Of a DNA stretch of 64,000 nt, positions 16,010 to 25,052 are shown piece by piece. The translations under genes and the position numbers were made by a program. This stretch comes from Nonomuraea fuscirosea. Its GTDB lineage: Bacteria; Actinomycetota; Actinomycetes; Streptosporangiales; Streptosporangiaceae. The stretch is from NCBI RefSeq assembly GCF_003001935.1, contig NZ_PVNG01000008.1:62001-126000 (forward strand), given 5' to 3'. How positions within the stretch are numbered: the first letter of the stretch is position 1; each line of letters begins with the position of its first letter. The notes under the pieces are model-generated. The model saw nothing but the letters and a program-made list of their open reading frames with translations. It searched no databases and was not told the origin of the DNA.

Positions 16010-18067
16010 TCAGTGCTGGTCTCCGATGACGCGGCCGGTGAAGGTGTCCACGTCCACGGCCGAGCGGGCCACGATCGTGCCGTCGCTGACGAGGGCGACG
16101 TGCAGCCGGCCGCTGCTCCACCCGTCCGGCAGCGCGGCGCGGACCTCGGCGGGGCCGCTGAGCAGGAACGGCTTGGCCTCGACCCGAGGCCCCTGGGAGC
16201 CCTCGGAGCCCTCGGAAGCGGTGAAGGCGTCCAGGCCGGTGGGGGCGGCGCCGAGCACGGGGGTCCAGGCGGTGCGCAGGTGCCCGCTGACCGGCTCGCT
16301 CCCGTGGTGCGAGACCCGGACGGGCACGCTCACCTCGCCCGACTCGCTGAGCAGGTCACGCCCCGGGGCCACGGGGACGACGTCGAGCACGAGCGTGGTC
16401 GTGGCGTTCACGTCGGCGGGGGCGACGCCGCCCAGGTCCTTGGCCCGGCGCTCGAAGTCCAGCAGCCCGGCCGACTCGTGCTCGATGTCGTACATCTCGG
16501 TGTAGACGTAGCCGGCCACGCGATCGTGGCGGCGCAGCTCCTGGGTCTGCCAGCGCAGCTGCCAGCCCCGCTCGACGGAGGTGAAGCCGGTGCCGTACTC
16601 GCTGTTGAGGTTGGGCAGGCCGCGCAGCGGCTGCTCGGGCGTCCCGGCCAGCTTCTTGCGCACGACGAAGCCGGGGCCGAGGCCCACGGGGAAGTCGTCC
16701 TGGTCGCCGTTGAGCAGCGCGGCGACGGTCCGGCCCCAGGAGGCGGCGGACTCGTCGTAGTAGTGCCAGTCGAGCAGGTCGGTCTTGACGTGCGTCCAGC
16801 CGGAGTTGTCGACCGCGGGCCGGCTCGCGTCGATCGACTTGAGCAGGTCGTACGCCGCGGCCGCCGCCCGCTGCTTGGCCGGGTCGCCGGGGATGTCCCA
16901 GTCCAGGCCCCACTCCTCGTTGTACAGGCCCCAGATGACGATCGCGGGGGAGTTGCCGTCCCGCTCGACCATGGGTGCGACCTGCTCCTCGAACGCCGCC
17001 ACCGAGTCGGCGGAGAAGCGGCCGGTCGCGGCCGGCTCGGCCCACACGAGCATGCCGAGCACGTCGGCGTGGTGGACGAAGCGCGGGTCCTCCAGCTTGA
17101 GGTGCTTGCGCACCAGGTTGTAGCCCGCCGCGGCGGCCAGTTCGATGTCCCGGCGCAGCGCGGCGTCGTCGGGCGCGGTGATGCCGGTGCGCGGCCAGTA
17201 CCCCTGGTCGAGCACGCCGCGGACGAACAGGCGGGCGCCGTTGAGGTAGAGGTCCTCGCCGATCACCTCGATCCGGCGCAGCCCGGTGTAGCCGGCGACG
17301 GTGTCGGTGCCGTCGGCCGAGGTGAGGGTGGCGTCCACGTGGTAGAGGTGCGGGTCCTCCGGCGACCACAGGCGCGGCCCGGCCACCGGGATCACGGCCT
17401 TGACCCGGCCGTTCTCGACGTCCGCCGTGACGCTCGTGTCCGTGCCGCGCAGGCGCAGCACGAGCGTGGCCCGGGCCGTTCCCGAGACTTCCGCCTCGAC
17501 CTCGATGGCGTCGAGCCCGGCAGAAGGACGCAGCCGCAGCGCCGACAGGTACGTCTCCGGCCTGGCCTCCATCCAGACGCTCTGCCAGATGCCCGACGAC
17601 GGGGTGAAGCAGACGCCGTCGAAGTCGTCGCGCGGAATGCTGCGCTGCTTGCCGTGCGCGATCTCCCGCTTGTCCAGCGGGGCGGAGACCCGGACCACGA
17701 CCTGCTGTGGGCCCGTGCCGTCCAGCGCGTGGGTGACGTCGGCCTCGAACGGGGTGTAGCCGCCCCGGTGGGAGGCCACCTCGACGTCGTTCACGTAGAC
17801 GGTCGCCTCGTGGTGCACGGCGCCGAAGTGCAGCACGATCCGCTGCCCGGCCCAGCCGGCCGGCACGGTGAAGGAGCGGCGGTACCAGGCCACGGGCAGC
17901 CAGTGGGCCTCGATGCCCGACGCGGGGGTCTCCCAGGCGAAGGGCACGGTGATGGTCCGGTCCCAGCCGGGCTCGGTGTCGGCCCGGAAGTCCCAGTCGC
18001 CGTTGAGGCTCGACCAGGTGTGCGACCGGTCGAAGTGGGGCCGGGGGTATTCCGCACGCGGCGACAT
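16010..18067 (-). CDS. Glycoside hydrolase family 2 enzyme
   Basis: The 685-aa protein has the three-part GH2 layout: N-terminal jelly roll (SLNGDWDFRADTEPGW, then VLHFGAVHHEATVYVND), an immunoglobulin-like middle domain, and a TIM barrel. The acid/base Glu is in IVIWGLYNEEWG (about 381) and the nucleophile Glu in NSEYGTGF (about 489). GH2 members are beta-galactosidases, beta-glucuronidases or beta-mannosidases, and sequence by eye does not decide. There is no signal peptide, so it should cleave imported oligosaccharides. I chose the ATG at 18067 because GAAAGAG lies just upstream; a longer frame overlaps the permease gene. It lies 23 nt after that permease. Confidence 0.9.
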   Translation of the reverse strand: MSPRAEYPRPHFDRSHTWSSLNGDWDFRADTEPGWDRTITVPFAWETPASGIEAHWLPVAWYRRSFTVPAGWAGQRIVLHFGAVHHEATVYVNDVEVASHRGGYTPFEADVTHALDGTGPQQVVVRVSAPLDKREIAHGKQRSIPRDDFDGVCFTPSSGIWQSVWMEARPETYLSALRLRPSAGLDAIEVEAEVSGTARATLVLRLRGTDTSVTADVENGRVKAVIPVAGPRLWSPEDPHLYHVDATLTSADGTDTVAGYTGLRRIEVIGEDLYLNGARLFVRGVLDQGYWPRTGITAPDDAALRRDIELAAAAGYNLVRKHLKLEDPRFVHHADVLGMLVWAEPAATGRFSADSVAAFEEQVAPMVERDGNSPAIVIWGLYNEEWGLDWDIPGDPAKQRAAAAAYDLLKSIDASRPAVDNSGWTHVKTDLLDWHYYDESAASWGRTVAALLNGDQDDFPVGLGPGFVVRKKLAGTPEQPLRGLPNLNSEYGTGFTSVERGWQLRWQTQELRRHDRVAGYVYTEMYDIEHESAGLLDFERRAKDLGGVAPADVNATTTLVLDVVPVAPGRDLLSESGEVSVPVRVSHHGSEPVSGHLRTAWTPVLGAAPTGLDAFTASEGSEGSQGPRVEAKPFLLSGPAEVRAALPDGWSSGRLHVALVSDGTIVARSAVDVDTFTGRVIGDQH

Positions 18068-18090
18068 AGTGCTCTCTTTCATGATCGGGG

Positions 18091-18933
18091 TCAGCCCTTG
18101 ACGCTGCCCGCGAGGATGCCGTTGATGAAGTGGCGCTGCAGCAGGACGAAGATCACCAGCAGCGGCAGCATGGCGATGCTTCCGGCGGCCAGCAGTTCGC
18201 CCCAGACGGTGGCGAAGTCGGCACCGATCCGGTTGCCGGTGACGTTCTGCGCCAGCGTGGACAGCACCACCTGGAGGGTCTGATGGGAGGTGTCGTTGAC
18301 GGCGACGACCGGCCAGACGAAGTCGTTGTAGACGTTCATGGTGGTCAGCACCGCCAGCGCCGCCAGGCCCGGCCTGATGACGGGCAGCACGACCTTGGCG
18401 AAGATGCCGAACTCGCCGGCCCCGTCCACCCGCCCGGCGTCGATGAGCTCGTTCGGGATGGCGGCGATGGTCTGCCGCATCCAGAAGATGCTGAACGCGT
18501 CGATGCTGCCCGGCAGGATCAGCGCCTGGTAGGTGTTCACCCAGCCGAGCGCGCTCATCTCCAGCAGCAGCGGGATGATCAGCACCAGCGTCGGCAGCAT
18601 CAGCGTGAGCAGCACCGTGCCGAAGAGCAGGTTCTTGAACGGGAAGTCGTACTTGGCGAACGCGTAGCCGGCCAGCGGGGCGAAGAACATCGTCATCGCG
18701 CCCTTGACCAGCAGCACCAGCGCCGTGTTCGCGAAGCCGGTGCCGATCGGCACGTCGGCGAACATGGCCCGGTAGTTGCCCAGCGTCAGCTCGCCGATGG
18801 ACAGCGGGCTCGTGATGATCTCCGCGGCGGGCTTGAACGAGGAGCTGAGCGCCCACCAGATCGGGTACAGGAACACGATCGCGAGCAGCGCCAGCACCGC
18901 GTACTGCGCGAGGCCCGGTCTGGTGTTGTTCAT
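18091..18933 (-). CDS. CUT1 sugar ABC transporter permease (MalG-like)
   Basis: The 280-aa protein has six hydrophobic segments and the CUT1 permease EAA loop, seen as DAGRVDGAGEFGIFAKVVLPVIRPGLAAL, which docks the ATPase. The opening, LLAIVFLYPIWWALSSSFKP, is typical of MalG/AraQ-type subunits. Its ATG at 18933 overlaps the stop of the upstream permease by 4 nt (ATGA), showing translational coupling. No ATPase gene is present in the operon, which is common in actinomycetes, where a shared MsiK-type ATPase serves many CUT1 systems. Confidence 0.93.
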   Translation of the reverse strand: MNNTRPGLAQYAVLALLAIVFLYPIWWALSSSFKPAAEIITSPLSIGELTLGNYRAMFADVPIGTGFANTALVLLVKGAMTMFFAPLAGYAFAKYDFPFKNLLFGTVLLTLMLPTLVLIIPLLLEMSALGWVNTYQALILPGSIDAFSIFWMRQTIAAIPNELIDAGRVDGAGEFGIFAKVVLPVIRPGLAALAVLTTMNVYNDFVWPVVAVNDTSHQTLQVVLSTLAQNVTGNRIGADFATVWGELLAAGSIAMLPLLVIFVLLQRHFINGILAGSVKG

Positions 18934-19796
18934 GACACCTCGTCCTTCGGGCGCAGCAGCCTGACCGACACCAGCGACAGCCCGAAGACGAGCAGGACCA
19001 GCAGGAACGAGTTCGCGGCGCCGGTGCCGAGGTCGGAGGCGGTGATGTGGTTGTACAGGTAGAGCCCCGCGGTGGTGGTGGAGCCGTACGGGCCGCCCTG
19101 GGTGACCACGTACGGCTCGGCGAACATCTGGAAGACCGCCAGCGTCTGGATGACCACCAGGAAGGCCATGCTCCGCCGCACCAGCGGCACGGTGATCGAC
19201 CAGAACTGGCGGGCGCGGGAGGCGCCGTCGAGCGCGGCGGCCTCGTACACGCCGCCGGGGACGGCCTGGAGGCCGGCCAGCAGGATGATGATCGCGAACC
19301 CGGTGGTCTTCCACAGGAACAGCAGCGCCAGCGTCGGCTTCGACCACGTCGTGGAGGTCAGCCAGGCCACGTCGGGCAGTCCCGCCAGGTTGAGCAGGTA
19401 GTTGATCAGGCCGTAGTCCTGGTCGAACACCACGATCCAGACCTGCGCCATGGCCACCAGCGGGGTCACGAACGGCGCGATGAAGGCCACCCGGAAGAAC
19501 CCGCGCAGCCGCAGCCTGGCGTTGGCCAGCAGCACCGCGCCGCCCAGCCCGGCCACGACCTGGAGCGGCACGATCAGCACCCACATGACGGCGCTGTTGC
19601 CGAGCGAGGCCCAGAAGTCCGGGCTGGTCAGCAGGTAGAGGTAGTTGTCGACGCCGACCCAGCGGGCCGCGCCCGCGCCGCGCCAGCGCATGAAGCTGAG
19701 CTGCAGGGCATAGATCAGCGGATAGATCCCGAACGCCGCGAAGACCACGAAGAACGGGGCGATGAACAGGTACGGCGAAAGCCGAGTTGACCTCAT
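18930..19796 (-). CDS. CUT1 sugar ABC transporter permease (MalF-like)
   Basis: The 288-aa protein begins LSPYLFIAPFFVVFAAFGIYPLIYALQLSF, typical of MalF/UgpA-type permeases, and contains six predicted membrane helices. The EAA loop is visible as EAAALDGASRARQFWSITVPLVRRS. It pairs with the MalG-like subunit to form the membrane channel. The start overlaps the stop of the binding-protein gene by 4 nt (19793-19796) and its stop overlaps the next permease by 4 nt. The three genes are therefore translated as a coupled unit. Confidence 0.93.
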   Translation of the reverse strand: MRSTRLSPYLFIAPFFVVFAAFGIYPLIYALQLSFMRWRGAGAARWVGVDNYLYLLTSPDFWASLGNSAVMWVLIVPLQVVAGLGGAVLLANARLRLRGFFRVAFIAPFVTPLVAMAQVWIVVFDQDYGLINYLLNLAGLPDVAWLTSTTWSKPTLALLFLWKTTGFAIIILLAGLQAVPGGVYEAAALDGASRARQFWSITVPLVRRSMAFLVVIQTLAVFQMFAEPYVVTQGGPYGSTTTAGLYLYNHITASDLGTGAANSFLLVLLVFGLSLVSVRLLRPKDEVS

Positions 19797-21157
19797 GAGC
19801 GGTCGATCAGGTTCCGCTGGATCTTCTCGGCCGACTCCGAGATCACTTGGTCGGGCGACATCTTGCCTTCCATCAGGCGCTGCATGTTGTTGCCGAGGTA
19901 GTCCACCGACTGGGCCCACCACCACGGGATCGGCGTGGCGGCCGGGATGGTGGCGCCGGCCTCGACGGCGACCTTCCACAGGTCCTGGCCGCCGAGCGCC
20001 TCGATGGGCTGGAACAGGGGCTTGGCCGGATCGGCCGCCGGGATGTAGCTGGGGATCGAGGTGGACAGGCCGCCGGGGTAGACGTCGTTGGGGCCGTACA
20101 CGGCGGTGTAGCCCGGCTCCTTGAAGCACAGGAACTCGTACAGCAGCCAGGCCAGCTCGGGGTTCTTGGCCTTGGCCGGGATGACGAAGCTGCTGCCGCC
20201 CATCGCGCCGCTGCGCGCGCCGCCGGGCGTCCAGGCGGGCAGCGGCGCGGCGCGCCACTTGCCCTTGGTGGCCTTGAGCAGTTGCTGCGGCGCGAACGAC
20301 CACCAGATCGCCCACGGCACGAACACCTGCCTGCCGTCGTCGAGCGACTTGACGTCGGCCGGCTCCAGGTAGGGGGCGTGGGTGACCAGGTCGTCCTTGA
20401 CCGCAGTCTGGATCCAGGTGAAGATCCGCCGGTACTCCTCGGAGTCGAGGCGCAGCTTGCCCTGCGCGTCGGTGAGGCTCGTGCCCTGCTGGCCGGCCAG
20501 CATCTCCAGCCAGAGCTGGCTCAGGAACGGCGTCTTCTCCAGGTGGATGGGCCGGGTCTCGGGGTCCTTCTCCTTGACCGTCCTGGCCGCCGTGATGAGG
20601 TCGTCGTACGTGGCCAGGCTCGCGGGGTCGACCCCGGCGCTGTCCAGGATGTCTTCGCGGTACCACAGCAGGCCCGGGTCGAGGTCCCACGGGACGCCGT
20701 AGATCTTGCCGTCCACGGTGTTCACCGACAGCTTGTACGGCGAGGTCTGGTCCTTGTACGGCGCGATCAGGTCGGTCAGGTCGAAGAGGTGCTCGGCCTG
20801 CCCGCCGATCTTGGCGTCGTCCCAGAAGCTGCCGTCGGGCACGTCGGTGCCGCTGATGAGGGTGTTGGCCAGCTTGGCGTCGATGTCGACGGCCTGGTGG
20901 TTGACCTTGACGTTCGGGTAGGCCGCGCGGAACTTGGCGATGGCCGCGTCGAAGACCTTGAACAGGTCGCCGGAGCGGTTCCAGATGGTGATCTCGCCCT
21001 TGGCCGCCGACGTGGACGCGCTCGGCGCGGCGAGCTTGCTGGGCTGGGTGGCCGTGCCGCCGGGGGCGCACGCGGCGAGGGAGCCGGTGGCGGCGAGCGC
21101 GCCGATGCCCAGGGCTCCCTGGAGAAACCCACGACGGCCAAGAGGGGGTGTGGACAT
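19793..21157 (-). CDS. Extracellular sugar-binding lipoprotein of the CUT1 transporter
   Basis: The 454-aa protein has RRGFLQG, a twin-arginine motif, then a hydrophobic stretch ending GSLAAC, a lipobox at Cys30. The mature part shows the class I solute-binding fold: EITIWNRSGDLFKVFDAAIAKF, PWDLDPGLLWYREDILDSAG and WAIWWSF. Such proteins bind oligosaccharides and deliver them to the permeases. It is the first gene of the leftward operon, and its promoter region contains the two LacI operator copies. The ligand is unknown but is likely the product of the downstream sialidase-fold and GH2 enzymes. Confidence 0.93.
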   Translation of the reverse strand: MSTPPLGRRGFLQGALGIGALAATGSLAACAPGGTATQPSKLAAPSASTSAAKGEITIWNRSGDLFKVFDAAIAKFRAAYPNVKVNHQAVDIDAKLANTLISGTDVPDGSFWDDAKIGGQAEHLFDLTDLIAPYKDQTSPYKLSVNTVDGKIYGVPWDLDPGLLWYREDILDSAGVDPASLATYDDLITAARTVKEKDPETRPIHLEKTPFLSQLWLEMLAGQQGTSLTDAQGKLRLDSEEYRRIFTWIQTAVKDDLVTHAPYLEPADVKSLDDGRQVFVPWAIWWSFAPQQLLKATKGKWRAAPLPAWTPGGARSGAMGGSSFVIPAKAKNPELAWLLYEFLCFKEPGYTAVYGPNDVYPGGLSTSIPSYIPAADPAKPLFQPIEALGGQDLWKVAVEAGATIPAATPIPWWWAQSVDYLGNNMQRLMEGKMSPDQVISESAEKIQRNLIDRS

Positions 21158-21197
21158 GTGCGACTCCTCGCCGGACGGGAAATGACGTTGTGATGGC

Positions 21198-21242
21198 TCT
21201 GCAACGATGCAGACATCATGCATACTTGTCTGCAACGATGCA
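21198..21242. promoter_or_regulatory. Two 14-bp LacI-type operator copies
   Basis: TCTGCAACGATGCA occurs at 21198-21211 and 21229-21242, 31 nt apart, about three helical turns. Each copy contains the inverted half-site TGCA-acga-TGCA. They lie between the divergent binding-protein gene (21157) and the LacI gene (21296), where the regulator would control both promoters. Confidence 0.8.
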
Positions 21243-21295
21243 AGACCGGGTTTAGGATCTTCCCAAGCACGAGCGGTCGGAGGTATAGGAGACGC

Positions 21296-22324
21296 ATGGC
21301 CGGTCCAACCCTGCGTGACGTCGCCAAGCGGGCGAACGTGTCCATCCGCACGGTGTCCAACGTGGTGAACGGTTACGCGCCGGTCTCTGACGAGCTGCGC
21401 GCCCGGGTGCAGGCGGTGCTCGACGAGCTCGACTACCGTCCCAACCTCATCGCCCGCAATCTCAAACAGGGGCGCACCGGGATGATCGCCCTCGTGGTGC
21501 CCGAGCTGGACGTCCCCTACTTCGCCGAGCTGGCCCGCGAGGTGATCACCGCCGCCAGGACGCGCGGTTACGTGGTCATGATCGACCAGACCGACGGCGA
21601 CGGCGACAGGGAGCGCGAGCTGCTCGGCCGCGACTCGCGGGCCACCATGTTCGACGGTCTGGTGCTCAGCCCGCTGTCGGTCACCGCCGAGGAGCTGCGC
21701 GGCCGGGGCAACCGGGTCCCGATCGTGCTGCTCGGCGAGCACATCTTCAACGGCAGCTTCCCCCACGTGGCCATCGACAACGTGGCCGCCGCCCGCGACG
21801 CCACCGAGCACCTGCTCCGGCTCGGCCGCCGCCGGGTGGCCGCCATCGGCGACCAGCCGTACGCGACCGGCGAGACCGCCCAGCTCCGCACCGCCGGCTA
21901 CCGGCAGGCCCACGCCAGGCACGGCCTCGAGGTGGACGAGGCGCTGATCGTGCCCACCACGCACTTCCACCGGCGGCTGGGCGCCGAGGCCATGGAGCGG
22001 CTGCTGGCCATGCCCGACCCGCCCGACGCCGTCTTCTGCTACAACGACCTGCTCGCCCTCGGCGCGATCAGGGCGCTGATCAGGGCGGGCCGCCGCATCC
22101 CCGAGGACGTCGCCGTGGTGGGTCTCGACGACATCGAGGAGGGCCAGTACAGCACGCCCAGCCTGACCACGGTCGCCCCCGACAAGGGCGAGATCGCCCG
22201 CCGGGCGGTGGACACCCTGCTGGAGTCGATCCGCGGCGAAATGGGCGCACCACCCGAGATCGTGGTGCCGCACCGGCTGATCGTCAGAGAGAGCAGCGCG
22301 GGCGAGGTTCGGCCGTCGATCTGA
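21296..22324 (+). CDS. LacI-family regulator of the sugar operon
   Basis: The 342-aa protein opens GPTLRDVAKRANVSIRTVSN, the LacI helix-turn-helix with hinge helix (VVNGYAPVSDELRARVQAVLDELDYRPN). The effector domain is of periplasmic-binding type, with VFCYNDLLALGAIRAL and AVVGLDDIEEGQYSTPSLTTV. The ATG at 21296 follows AGGAGA. The regulator is divergent from the CUT1 operon and the two operator copies lie between. It probably represses uptake and hydrolysis until an oligosaccharide effector binds; that role is inferred from layout. Confidence 0.93.
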   Translation: MAGPTLRDVAKRANVSIRTVSNVVNGYAPVSDELRARVQAVLDELDYRPNLIARNLKQGRTGMIALVVPELDVPYFAELAREVITAARTRGYVVMIDQTDGDGDRERELLGRDSRATMFDGLVLSPLSVTAEELRGRGNRVPIVLLGEHIFNGSFPHVAIDNVAAARDATEHLLRLGRRRVAAIGDQPYATGETAQLRTAGYRQAHARHGLEVDEALIVPTTHFHRRLGAEAMERLLAMPDPPDAVFCYNDLLALGAIRALIRAGRRIPEDVAVVGLDDIEEGQYSTPSLTTVAPDKGEIARRAVDTLLESIRGEMGAPPEIVVPHRLIVRESSAGEVRPSI

Positions 22325-22341
22325 TCGGGAAGAGTGAGGGG

Positions 22342-23304
22342 ATGCCCGTCGCTCGCCAAGGTGTCCTGCTCGGCGTGGCGGCCTATCTGCTCTGGGGCCT
22401 GTCGGCGCTCTACTGGCCGCTGGTTCAGCCGACGGGCGCGATCGAGATCCTGGCCCTGCGCGTGCTCTGGTCACCCGTCGCGGTCGGGCTCCTGCTGGTG
22501 GCCACCGGCCGCACCGGGAAGGTGGCCGCCATCCTGCGCCGCCCCCGCGACCTGGGCATGCTCGCCCTGGCCGGCCTGCTCACCTCGGCCAACTGGGCGC
22601 TGTTCATCTGGGCCACGACCAACGGCCACGTGGTCGACGCCTCGCTCGGCTACTTCATCACCCCGCTGCTCAGCGTGGCGCTCGGCGTCGTGGTGCTGCG
22701 GGAGCGGCTGCGGGCCTGGCAGTGGGCGGCGATCGGCCTGGGGGCGCTCTCCGTCGGCCTGCTCACGGTCGAGTACGGCGGCCTCCCCTGGATCGCGCTC
22801 GGCCTGGCCGCCACGTTCGGCGGCTACGGCCTGATCAAGAAGCGGCTCGACGCCGGCGCGGCCGAGGGGCTCATGGTGGAGACCGCCGTGCTGTTCCCCT
22901 TCGCCCTGGCCTACACGATCTGGCTCCAGACCTCGGGCCAGGCCACGTTCGGCCACGTGTCGGTGGCCAACACGCTGCTCGGCGTCGGCTCCGGGTTCGT
23001 CATGATGGTGCCGATGCTGCTGTTCAACGCGGCGGCCACGCGGATCCCGCTCAGCCTGGTGGGCATGCTGCAGTTCATCGAGCCCGTCGTGCAGTTCCTC
23101 CTCGGGGTGCTGGTGTTCCGTGAGGTGATGCCGGCGGCCCGGTGGATGGCGTTCGCGCTGCTGTGGGCCGCGCTGGCGGTGCTCACCGGTGAGGGTCTCA
23201 GGAGACGGAGTCGGGCAGCTTCGGCTCGCCGATCTCCACCGCGCTCCGCTCGATCATCTCGAACTGCGTCATCAGCCGTTCGAGATCAGGGGGAGACACC
23301 GTGA
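22342..23304 (+). CDS. RarD/EamA-type transporter
   Basis: The 320-aa protein has about ten membrane helices and starts RQGVLLGVAAYLLWGLSALYWPL, typical of RarD proteins of the drug/metabolite transporter superfamily. LTSANWALFIWATTNGHVVDASLGYFITPL is the strongly conserved RarD block. The transported substrate of the family is mostly unknown. The ATG at 22342 lies 17 nt after the LacI stop, so readthrough from that gene is possible. The last 107 nt overlap the convergent gene at 23198, and the tail after LRRRSRAASA is Arg/Ser-rich and probably not part of the fold. Confidence 0.9.
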   Translation: MPVARQGVLLGVAAYLLWGLSALYWPLVQPTGAIEILALRVLWSPVAVGLLLVATGRTGKVAAILRRPRDLGMLALAGLLTSANWALFIWATTNGHVVDASLGYFITPLLSVALGVVVLRERLRAWQWAAIGLGALSVGLLTVEYGGLPWIALGLAATFGGYGLIKKRLDAGAAEGLMVETAVLFPFALAYTIWLQTSGQATFGHVSVANTLLGVGSGFVMMVPMLLFNAAATRIPLSLVGMLQFIEPVVQFLLGVLVFREVMPAARWMAFALLWAALAVLTGEGLRRRSRAASARRSPPRSARSSRTASSAVRDQGETP

Positions 23305-24064
23305 AGGTGTCGTAGACCGCCTCGCCCGCGGCGGTGTAGCTGAGCTCGTGACCGCACGTGCCGTCCCACAGCCCGCTGATCACGCGCAGGGCGGGCGGCA
23401 GGCGCTCGGCCCGCACCTTGAGCACCTTCACGCCGGCGGCCAGCTGCTCGCGGGCCAGCGAGTCCAGCTCGGCCGTCCACTCCTTGTAGATGAACACCCG
23501 CCGGATCGTCACGCCCCTGGCCAGCGCGTCGAGCTGGGCCTGCCAGTACTGCCTGCCGACCGGCTCGTTCCACCAGTCGAGGTCCACCGAGGGGACGCTG
23601 GTGGCGCACATCGTGTGCTTCGTCTGGCCGATCAGGCGCTGGAAGACCGCGTTGTCGCCGTAGGTGCTGCGGAAGTGGCCGCGCTCCAGGTCGGCGAGCG
23701 TGCGCAGGCAGTCCTCGAACGCGGCCCGGCAGGCGTCCACGGCCGGGGTGGCGGCGTATTCGCGCTCGACGTGCTTGGCCGCGCGCAACATGGGGAGCAT
23801 GAGGTCGGGCAGCCAGGGGATCTTCTCGATCGTGGCCACCATCTGCCCGACCTTCGTCTCGTGGTCCACCCGGCGCTTCTCCCTGAGCAGCGTCTGCACC
23901 TGTAACGTGATCACGCCGCCGATCAGCCCGGCGACCAGGGCCAGCCCCTGCGCGGTGTCCTCGCGCACGTAGAAGATCACGCCGAGCAGGACCGACAGGG
24001 CGGTGCCGATGATCAGGACGGGGTCGAGGGCGAGCGGATGCGGCTTCTTGCCGGGCCTGGGCAT
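23198..24064 (-). CDS. Membrane-anchored hypothetical protein, 288 aa
   Basis: The start at 24064 is set by AGGAG 5 nt upstream; a 30-residue longer frame has no such site. Two adjacent membrane helices (VLIIGTALSVLLGVIFYV and GLALVAGLIGGVITLQVQTL) are followed by a coiled-coil-like KRRVDHETKVGQMVATIEKI and a soluble C-terminal domain with PSVDLDWWNEPVGRQYWQAQ and RVFIYKEW. I do not recognise a family, though the soluble part has the character of a nucleotide- or ligand-sensing domain. Its 3' end overlaps the RarD gene. Confidence 0.75.
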   Translation of the reverse strand: MPRPGKKPHPLALDPVLIIGTALSVLLGVIFYVREDTAQGLALVAGLIGGVITLQVQTLLREKRRVDHETKVGQMVATIEKIPWLPDLMLPMLRAAKHVEREYAATPAVDACRAAFEDCLRTLADLERGHFRSTYGDNAVFQRLIGQTKHTMCATSVPSVDLDWWNEPVGRQYWQAQLDALARGVTIRRVFIYKEWTAELDSLAREQLAAGVKVLKVRAERLPPALRVISGLWDGTCGHELSYTAAGEAVYDTFTVSPPDLERLMTQFEMIERSAVEIGEPKLPDSVS

Positions 24065-24227
24065 GGAACTCCTGAGGGACGAGCACGACACGACCGGCGG
24101 CCCCCGCGTGACGGACCCCGGGAGCCGTCGGTGGATGTACCCGCTTTCCCCCACGTCTGATCAAGCGCGGGCCGGCCGCCGCACGTTCCGCCGCTGAGGA
24201 GGCGGGCGCGGGCCGGCCGCGTCGCGT

Positions 24228-24977
24228 TCAGCCGAGGAGGAGCTTGGCGATGGCCACGACGCCGATGACCACGATCGCCGCGCGCAGGACCGAGGCGGGC
24301 AGCCTGCGGCCCAGCCGGGCGCCGAGGAAGCCGCCGGCCGTCGAGCCCAGGGCCACCAGCAGCACCGCGAGCCAGTCCACGTCGGCGACCAGGGCGTACA
24401 GGATGGCGGCCGCGCCGTTGACCACGACGACGAGCACGTTCTTGGCCGCGTTGACCCGCTGGAGCTCCTCGTCGATGAGGATGCCCATGAAGCCGATGAG
24501 CAGGATGCCCTGGCCGGCGCCGAAATAGCCGCCGTAGGCGCCGGCCGCCAGCGCGCCGAGCCACAACCACGGGCCGCCGTGCGCGCGCCGGGGCCGGGCG
24601 GCCAGCAGCCGGTTGAGCCGGGGCTGGATCACGACCAGCGTGCACGACAGCGCGATGAGCACGGTGATGATCACCGTGAACGTGGCCTCGGGCAGGTTGA
24701 GCAGCAGCAGGCCACCGGTCAGCGCGCCGGCCAGGGAGGCGGGGGCGAGCCGGAGCAGCCGCTCGCGCTGGCCCTTGAGCTCGGTCCGGTAGCCGATGAC
24801 ACCGCTCAGCCCGCCCGGGACCAGGCCGATGTTGTTGGAGACGTTGGCGGTGATCGGCGGCAGGCCCACCGCGAGCAGCGTGGGGAAGGTGATCAGCGAT
24901 CCCGAGCCGACCACCGTGTTGATGGCTCCGCCCGCGAGGCCGGCCACGAGCACCGCGACCATTTCCCAGGGTGTCAT
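24228..24977 (-). CDS. TauE/SafE-family anion exporter
   Basis: The 249-aa protein has about eight hydrophobic helices with the paired Gly-rich motif of the family: GLAGGAINTVVGSGSLITFP near the N terminus and ALAAGAYGGYFGAGQGILLIG in the middle. GSTAGGFLGARLGRRLP is the second-half repeat. Family members export sulfite, sulfoacetate or related organic anions. The start at 24977 is close to an AT-rich inverted repeat that may hold its promoter. No sulfur-metabolism gene is next to it, so the substrate stays open. Confidence 0.9.
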   Translation of the reverse strand: MTPWEMVAVLVAGLAGGAINTVVGSGSLITFPTLLAVGLPPITANVSNNIGLVPGGLSGVIGYRTELKGQRERLLRLAPASLAGALTGGLLLLNLPEATFTVIITVLIALSCTLVVIQPRLNRLLAARPRRAHGGPWLWLGALAAGAYGGYFGAGQGILLIGFMGILIDEELQRVNAAKNVLVVVVNGAAAILYALVADVDWLAVLLVALGSTAGGFLGARLGRRLPASVLRAAIVVIGVVAIAKLLLG

Positions 24978-24992
24978 GTCTGGGCACTTTAG

Positions 24993-25018
24993 ATCATCGT
25001 CTTATAGAATAAGATGAT
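24993..25018. promoter_or_regulatory. AT-rich inverted repeat upstream of the TauE-like gene
   Basis: TCTTAT (25000-25005) and ATAAGA (25009-25014) flank a 3-nt centre, and ATCA/TGAT extend the symmetry outward. The block is AT-rich in a very GC-rich genome and lies 16 nt upstream of the TauE-like start. It could be an operator or contain the -10 element. Confidence 0.5.
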
Positions 25019-25052
25019 TTATCCCGTTATGTGAGATATATCGCTCCCACGC

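Noticed and set aside
21158..22474. Upstream extension of the binding-protein frame
   Set aside because: It is antisense to the LacI gene and would put more than 400 residues before a textbook Tat-lipoprotein signal.
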